Source: Yersinia canariae (lineage in GTDB: Bacteria; Pseudomonadota; Gammaproteobacteria; Enterobacterales; Enterobacteriaceae). From it: a stretch of DNA of 64,000 bases. The stretch is taken from the NCBI RefSeq assembly GCF_009831415.1, contig NZ_CP043727.1:1-64000 (forward strand), given 5' to 3'. The translations under genes and the position numbers were made by a program. Below the pieces are notes generated by a model. The model worked only from the letters and a program-made list of their open reading frames with translations. It had not been told where the DNA came from and ran no database searches. Shown here one piece after another: positions 59,081 through 64,000 of the stretch. Each line of letters opens with the position of its first letter. Within the stretch, counting starts at the first letter, position 1.

Positions 59081-60265
59081 TTACAAGACAAGTCCGGCAA
59101 TAGCGGCTGAAAGTAAACTGACTAAAGTTGAACCATATACCAATTTTAATCCGAATCGTGAAACCACATTGCCCTGTTGCTCATTCAGCCCTTTAATAGC
59201 ACCCGCTACAATCCCAATTGAAGCAAAATTAGCAAATGAGACTAAAAAGACAGAGAGAATACCCAAACCTCGCGGAGACATTTCAGCAGCAACTTTTTTC
59301 AACTCAATCATGGCCACGAATTCATTTGCTACTAGTTTGGTTGCCATAATACTTCCTGCATGCAAAGCATCTTGAGCAGGTATGCCAATCAGTAGAGCCA
59401 ATGGATAAAATAGATATCCCAGTACACCTTGAAAGCTGATGTGGAATAAAGTATTAAATAAAGCATTAATAGCTGAGATTATTGCAATAAACCCTATTAA
59501 CATCGCGGCTATAATCATCGCAATTTTAAATCCAGCCAGAATATACTCTCCGAGCATTTCAAAAAAACTTTGGTCTTCATGAAGTTTATTAAGCTTCAAC
59601 TCCGGCTCTTCTGTGACGGGGTAAGGGTTAATAATCGAAAGTACAATAAAAGTACTAAACATATTCAGTATTAGTGCTGTTACAACAAACTTTGGATCAA
59701 GCATGGTCATATAAGCACTGACAATTGACATAGAGACTGTCGACATTGCGGTGGCTGCCATGGTGTACATTCTGCGCGGTGATATATCAGCTATAATGCC
59801 TTTGTAAGCAATGAAATTCTCTGATTGCCCTAGAATCAATGTACTCACAGCATTAAAAGACTCTAGTTTACCCATGCCATTTACTTTGGATAGTAGGGTA
59901 CCGACAATCTGTATGATGAGCGGTAATATACGGAAATGCTGTAAAATACCAATCAATGCGGACACGAAAATGATTGGGCAAAGAACGTTCAGAAATATAA
60001 ATGCCAAACCTTGTTCATTCATCTCACCAAAAACAAAACTTGTGCCTATTGAGGCAAATTTCATCAAAGATTCGAATAATCCAGCAAAATATTTAATTGC
60101 ACCTAATCCACTGTCCGAGTGTAAAAAGAAATAAGCTAGCGCAATCTCTATAAGCAGTAACTGAAAAATATAACGAAGTTTGATATTTTTACGGTCATGA
60201 CTAGCCAGTAAAGCCAAGACCGTAATAGCAATCAATGCCAAAAGAAAGTGCAGAATCTGCAGCAT
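59081..60265 (-). CDS. CNT-family concentrative nucleoside transporter
   Basis: A 394-residue NupC/CNT transporter with about ten hydrophobic segments. Diagnostic motifs are present: [18 protein letters not shown] in the first half-pore (the GQSEN-like substrate loop) and NEFVAMIEL later, plus the [23 protein letters not shown] region. The N-terminal part is closer to E. coli NupX/PsuT (YeiJ/YeiM) than to NupC. The nucleoside specificity (purine, pyrimidine or pseudouridine) cannot be told from sequence alone. It is divergent from rpfF and has no enzyme neighbour. Confidence 0.9.
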   Translation of the reverse strand: MLQILHFLLALIAITVLALLASHDRKNIKLRYIFQLLLIEIALAYFFLHSDSGLGAIKYFAGLFESLMKFASIGTSFVFGEMNEQGLAFIFLNVLCPIIFVSALIGILQHFRILPLIIQIVGTLLSKVNGMGKLESFNAVSTLILGQSENFIAYKGIIADISPRRMYTMAATAMSTVSMSIVSAYMTMLDPKFVVTALILNMFSTFIVLSIINPYPVTEEPELKLNKLHEDQSFFEMLGEYILAGFKIAMIIAAMLIGFIAIISAINALFNTLFHISFQGVLGYLFYPLALLIGIPAQDALHAGSIMATKLVANEFVAMIELKKVAAEMSPRGLGILSVFLVSFANFASIGIVAGAIKGLNEQQGNVVSRFGLKLVYGSTLVSLLSAAIAGLVL

Positions 60266-60548
60266 AAGAAATCCGTCAGGGATAAAAATTCAGTCAGTAT
60301 TTTATCCATATCAGAAGATTTTTTTCATCTGAAATTCGATCCCCTTGAGAGTATATATTCTACAAAGCCTTTAATTACGCTTTAAACATGCCAGCCATTT
60401 AAATTTTTCCTGCTTTACTCATCATTTATCTATTGGGTGACTCACTATTTATCTGCCAGCTTAAGTTGCCGTTATCAAGGCAAATGTAGCACTTCCTCAA
60501 GAAGGATTAGGCGATCGACCTGTGTTTAACTCACTCATTGGATGGAAT
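60266..60548. promoter_or_regulatory. CNT transporter-rpfF divergent control region
   Basis: About 280 AT-rich bases between divergent genes. It should carry the rpfF promoter; I cannot assign -35/-10 elements with certainty. A GTG at 60522 opens the rpfF frame further upstream but has its best GGA-type site 15 bases away. Confidence 0.4.
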
Positions 60549-61415
60549 ATGAATATGATTAATCTGCCTAGCTGCCGCTCTTTTACTGAAGCCGGCCATT
60601 TATCTCAAATATCGGCTTATTACGAAGAAGGACGTAATACTTTATGGATGCTACTGCGCGCTCATCCTCGTCCCTGCTTTAACCTAGAGCTAATCGAAAA
60701 TATTATGACCTTAGCCCAAGCCGCTAAAGAGTCAAAATTACCTATAGATTTTTGGGTCACAGGTTCAGTAGTCCCCAATATGTTTAATGTAGGAGGAGAT
60801 TTAAACTTTTTCGCCCAAACAATCAGAAATCATAAACGGGAAGCACTGATGGCTTATGCTCGAGCTTGCGTTGATTGTGTTCATGCGGCTTCTCGTGGGT
60901 TTGATACTGGCGCTATCTCTATTGCAATGATTGAAGGCAGTGCATTAGGGGGGGGATTTGAGGCGGCATTAGCTCATCATTTTGTGTTGGCACAAACGAC
61001 AGCCAGAATGGGTTTTCCGGAGATTGCATTTAATTTATTTCCTGGCATGGGGGGATATTCACTGGTTGCCAGAAAAGCGGGGATGCGGGTGGCAGAACAA
61101 TTGATTTGGACTGGCGAATCTCATGCTGCGGAATGGTATGAGAGTCGAGGTCTAGTCGATAAGTTATTTCAGCCTGGGGATGCTTATCTCGCGACGCGGA
61201 CATTTATAGACACTATCAGGCCTAAGCTTAATGGTATGAGGGCAATGATTCGAGTTCGCCAGCGTGTTTTACAATTAACACGTTCAGAGTTAATGGATAT
61301 TACAGAAGACTGGGTTGATTCTGCATTTTCTATTGAACTGAAAGATATCGCTTATATTGAACGGCTGGTTATGTTGCAAGACAGACATACTTCGGCCATA
61401 CCAAAGGCAATATAG
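60549..61415 (+). CDS. rpfF: RpfF, DSF-type cis-2-unsaturated fatty-acid signal synthase
   Basis: A 288-residue crotonase-fold enzyme, Xanthomonas RpfF being 289. It acts on acyl-ACP as dehydratase and thioesterase to give DSF/BDSF-type signals. The substrate-gate motif FNVGGDLNFFAQ, the block SALGGGFEAALAHH with Glu138, and MGFPEIAFNLFPGMGGYSL with Glu158 align with the RpfF family. The two catalytic Glu keep the 20-residue spacing of Xanthomonas Glu141/Glu161. I start at ATG 60549; ATG 60555 has better spacing from GGATGGA and GTG 60522 is an unlikely longer option. It is tail to tail with rpfR, 8 bases apart, which fixes the assignment. Confidence 0.93.
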   Translation: MNMINLPSCRSFTEAGHLSQISAYYEEGRNTLWMLLRAHPRPCFNLELIENIMTLAQAAKESKLPIDFWVTGSVVPNMFNVGGDLNFFAQTIRNHKREALMAYARACVDCVHAASRGFDTGAISIAMIEGSALGGGFEAALAHHFVLAQTTARMGFPEIAFNLFPGMGGYSLVARKAGMRVAEQLIWTGESHAAEWYESRGLVDKLFQPGDAYLATRTFIDTIRPKLNGMRAMIRVRQRVLQLTRSELMDITEDWVDSAFSIELKDIAYIERLVMLQDRHTSAIPKAI

Positions 61416-61423
61416 TTTTGCAC

Positions 61424-63418
61424 CTAATCCAGTAAAAGGTGAGGGTGTTGCGTCACCAACCAATGCTCCAGTTCATCTGCGGGCATTGGTTTGGCGTAAA
61501 GAAAACCCTGTTTCTCATCAATGCCAATAGAATCCAGAAACTCTTCTTCCTCTTTAGTCTCTACTCCTTCAGCAATCACCTGCATGTTAAGTGCCTCGGC
61601 AACAACAATAATGGCTCGCACCAAGGATTGTGAAATAGGATTAGTATCAATATGGCGGACAAAACTTTGATCCAGTTTAATGGCATCAATGGGGATACGC
61701 GCTAACTGGGAAAGTGAAGAGTAACCCGTACCAAAATCATCTAAATGAACTTGAGCACCTAAGTGCCGTAGCTGTTTTATTATATTAATGGCGGCATCTT
61801 CATTATCAATTAAGCAACTCTCAGTTAATTCGACGTCCACTAAACTGGACTCCAGTTCACTGGCTTCAAGAGATTCAATAAAACTGGTAACGATAGCTTC
61901 ATCAATCAATTGCCGGGCAGAAACGTTTACTGCAATTCGTAGATTAATCCCAAGCTTTTTCCAATCCACGGCTTGTTGCATCGATGTTTGCAGTACCCAT
62001 TTACCCAATGGCCTGATAAGCCCTGATTCTTCTGCATATGAGATAAACTCCAGAGGCGCAATTAAACCTCGTTCAGGTGATAGCCATCTGACGAGGGCTT
62101 CGACACTGTGCACCTTTCCGGTTTTAGTGGATATTTTGGGTTGGTAAAAGACTTGTAATTGATGCTGTTCTAAACCTTTACGTAAATTGGTATCGAGCCA
62201 AACATATTCTGATACTTTTTTATTCATTTGCTGCGAGAAGATGGAATAGGTTTGTTTTCCATGTTCTTTCGCCGTGTACATGGCTGTATCTGCACTGCGT
62301 ATAATATTTTCCAGTGTGTCACCATGTTCTGGACATAGCGCAATACCAATTGAACAGCCGGTATATACCTCGATTAACCCAACTCGGAATGGCAATTTCA
62401 TTCGGTTGAGGATTCGTTGCGTCGTCGTTTCAAGTAAATCCATGGTGGCGTTTTCAACGAGAATAATAAACTCATCACCACCTAGCCGGGCAAGCATTTC
62501 GTCATCACTCAAACAACTTAAAATAGCAAGTGAGACATCTTTTAGTAATCGGTCACCAAACATATGACCATAATGGTCATTCACTTTTTTGAAGTTATCG
62601 AGATCGAGATAAATAATCCCCACAGAGGTCTCACCGCGGGTTTGGATTGCACTGTTAATGCGCTCATGAATTGCATGGCGGTTAGGTAAACCAGTAATCA
62701 TATCAGTATTGGCTAAAATCCTAAGACGCTCTTGGGCACGCCGCTCTTTGGTAATATCCGTACCAGAACAGATAAGATAGCGTTCGTTTTTCCCACTGCC
62801 ACTATGAACAAATTTATTACGAAACAAAAAGAGACGTTTTCCCTTGACGGTATTTACCCAACGCTCTACTTCATAAGATGCGCCACGCTGAAAAAATCCC
62901 TCAATATTTTTCCGTGAAGATGCCCCTTCCTTGGCTGTCATAAACAAGTCGTAGACATTTTTACCAATAACATCCTGCTCTTTCTTGCCAGTATATTCTT
63001 CGCTAAGGTGGTTAAAACGTTGCACATAGCCATCTTTATCGAGAATAACAATAACTGAGTTGGCTTCAGAGACGACTTGTTCTGCAAAGGAAAGACCCAT
63101 CACCAAATCACGAGCGACAGATTCTGTATCAGAATAGGCTGAGGCTGTGCCTCCCCACTCCTTGTCATTAATTTTACGGCCGACAAGATGTAAATGAAGA
63201 GGATGACCATAAATCTCAATTTCAATATCTAAACTGGCGGTAATACCAGTTAAGCTCCGGATTTTCATTGTTTGAACAGAATTGAGAGGTATTGCAATAT
63301 TTGTTGTCTCTTTAATTGCAGATAACTCTAAAGCTTGGCTATCAAAAGCAAGCCGCCAAAAGGGGCTATTAGTACCAAAATAGGTATTAAGGATCGATGT
63401 GTCTTGGTTTTCGAACAT
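61424..63418 (-). CDS. rpfR: RpfR (PdeR/Gmr-like) DSF receptor, PAS-GGDEF-EAL
   Basis: A 664-residue cytoplasmic c-di-GMP enzyme orthologous to Burkholderia/Cronobacter RpfR and E. coli PdeR (YciR, 661). An RpfF-interacting (FI) domain covers about 1-95, a PAS domain that binds DSF-type signal about 110-222. The GGDEF domain follows, with an intact GGDEF at 313-317 and no RxxD inhibitory site just before it. The EAL domain has EAL at 440-442 and DDFGTGYSSLSQL, so phosphodiesterase activity is expected. I start at ATG 63418 (MFENQDTSIL) with AGGGGG just upstream; the frame to 63502 is rejected. It is convergent with rpfF. Confidence 0.95.
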   Translation of the reverse strand: MFENQDTSILNTYFGTNSPFWRLAFDSQALELSAIKETTNIAIPLNSVQTMKIRSLTGITASLDIEIEIYGHPLHLHLVGRKINDKEWGGTASAYSDTESVARDLVMGLSFAEQVVSEANSVIVILDKDGYVQRFNHLSEEYTGKKEQDVIGKNVYDLFMTAKEGASSRKNIEGFFQRGASYEVERWVNTVKGKRLFLFRNKFVHSGSGKNERYLICSGTDITKERRAQERLRILANTDMITGLPNRHAIHERINSAIQTRGETSVGIIYLDLDNFKKVNDHYGHMFGDRLLKDVSLAILSCLSDDEMLARLGGDEFIILVENATMDLLETTTQRILNRMKLPFRVGLIEVYTGCSIGIALCPEHGDTLENIIRSADTAMYTAKEHGKQTYSIFSQQMNKKVSEYVWLDTNLRKGLEQHQLQVFYQPKISTKTGKVHSVEALVRWLSPERGLIAPLEFISYAEESGLIRPLGKWVLQTSMQQAVDWKKLGINLRIAVNVSARQLIDEAIVTSFIESLEASELESSLVDVELTESCLIDNEDAAINIIKQLRHLGAQVHLDDFGTGYSSLSQLARIPIDAIKLDQSFVRHIDTNPISQSLVRAIIVVAEALNMQVIAEGVETKEEEEFLDSIGIDEKQGFLYAKPMPADELEHWLVTQHPHLLLD

Positions 63419-63502
63419 ATGCGACCCCCTAAAAGTGTATATGTGTCTTTTACTTACCTTAACCAGAAATTTAGCGACCCTATCTCTGGCTTTTCCAGTC
63501 AT

Positions 63503-63907
63503 CTTGGCTTCTGGAGCATGACTCTTCAGCGAGCACTCAACAAATAAAGTATATGTGTAATTTATTCATACTAGATCGTAGATAGTAGCGATAATCATAT
63601 TAAATGCTTTTTCTGCTTTCAGGTTGTGATGAAAGTTAAGCATGAAAAAAATAAAAGGCACTGTTTTTATATCGTTATGCTCATTTAGGTAAAATCCTAA
63701 AGTGATAAAGGAAAGATGAGAAACAGTTTACTGGGGCATGGAATGGGGAATAAGTGTGGTTTTTAACTAGTTACTGATGAAAGTATGCCAGTGATAAGCA
63801 ATCTGGGCATTCTATTTGGGGGCGATCACGATTATCCCAAAGCCAATCCCGAGACTCATGCTGCCGCCATCGGTGATAGCGGCAATCTATTGGTGGTCAT
63901 CTGCCGG
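63503..63907. other. AT-rich region upstream of rpfR
   Basis: About 400 bases with no gene I can support. It must hold the rpfR promoter. A 45-codon plus-strand frame lies at 63785-63922 without a recognisable family or strong ribosome-binding site. Confidence 0.4.
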
Positions 63908-64000
63908 CTATTTAAAGTTTAGTACCATGCCCACGCCGACCTCTTCTACATTAACCAAACTGGCTAGCGCTATTTTGGCTTTTAGATCGGTACAATGGCA
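63908..64000 (-). CDS. Possible C-terminal fragment, cut by window end
   Basis: On the minus strand a frame open at the right edge ends in LASLVNVEEVGVGMVLNFK and stops at TAG 63908-63910. Thirty codons are visible. The alternating small and hydrophobic residues with a terminal Phe suggest, very loosely, a beta-barrel end, but no family is recognised. It could equally be a chance frame or a decayed remnant. Confidence 0.2.
   Translation of the reverse strand, partial: CHCTDLKAKIALASLVNVEEVGVGMVLNFK

Noticed and set aside
60522-60548. GTG start nine codons upstream of rpfF ATG
   Set aside because: The nearest Shine-Dalgarno-like AAGGA is about 15 bases away and the extra residues have no match in RpfF proteins of 286-289 residues.

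Overview
The window is chromosomal DNA of an Enterobacterales bacterium, most likely a Yersinia species other than Y. pestis. It reads as Yersiniaceae because nearly every gene has a close E. coli counterpart in recognisable order, but several blocks are joined differently, and it carries lineage-specific inserts such as paired PAS-LuxR regulators and an rpfF/rpfR pair. The genus call is inference from recalled protein similarity. Coding is dense, and there are no insertion sequences, prophages or CRISPR arrays.

Layout. 1-260 is oriC, with three AT-rich 13-mers, several DnaA boxes and about eleven GATC sites. It is followed by mioC, asnC, asnA, a DUF1345 membrane protein, viaA-ravA, kup, the ribose operon rbsDACBK-rbsR with two palindromic RbsR operators, hsrA and yieP. 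16.8-22.5 kb is one rRNA operon: P1/P2, 16S, tRNA-Glu(UUC), 23S, 5S and two terminators. Its upstream flank and spacer tRNA correspond to E. coli rrnC, but its downstream flank (mobB) corresponds to rrnA, so it looks like the product of recombination between rRNA operons.

22.5-42.8 kb holds mobA-mobB, yihD, srkA-dsbA, polA (tandem DnaA boxes upstream), Spot 42 RNA, engB, CsrC RNA flanked by an inverted pair of about 71-bp repeats, yihI, an unannotated 58-residue membrane micro-ORF, hemN, the nitrogen cluster glnA-glnL-glnG with a sigma-54 promoter and two NtrC sites, typA, yihX, yihY, dtd and fabY. 42.8-45.0 kb is an AT-rich insert with a Ner-like regulator and two tandem PAS-LuxR paralogues, lying where E. 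coli synteny jumps from fabY to the yicH-recG block. 45.0-58.2 kb carries yicH, xanP, gltS, the operon gmk / rpoZ-spoT-trmH-recG, ligB and yicG. 58.5-63.4 kb has a DUF3574 lipoprotein, a CNT nucleoside transporter, and the tail-to-tail pair rpfF (DSF-type fatty-acid signal synthase) and rpfR (FI-PAS-GGDEF-EAL receptor and c-di-GMP enzyme).

How the genes work together. oriC, mioC and polA share DnaA boxes. The rbs genes import and phosphorylate ribose under RbsR. GlnA, NtrB and NtrC form the nitrogen-control loop. SpoT, omega and Gmk connect GTP/ppGpp metabolism to RNA polymerase. CsrC, Spot 42 and RpfF/RpfR are three separate post-transcriptional or second-messenger layers. The RpfF/RpfR module and the PAS-LuxR cassette are the most interesting signalling systems here; the first is a known family, the second is poorly characterised.
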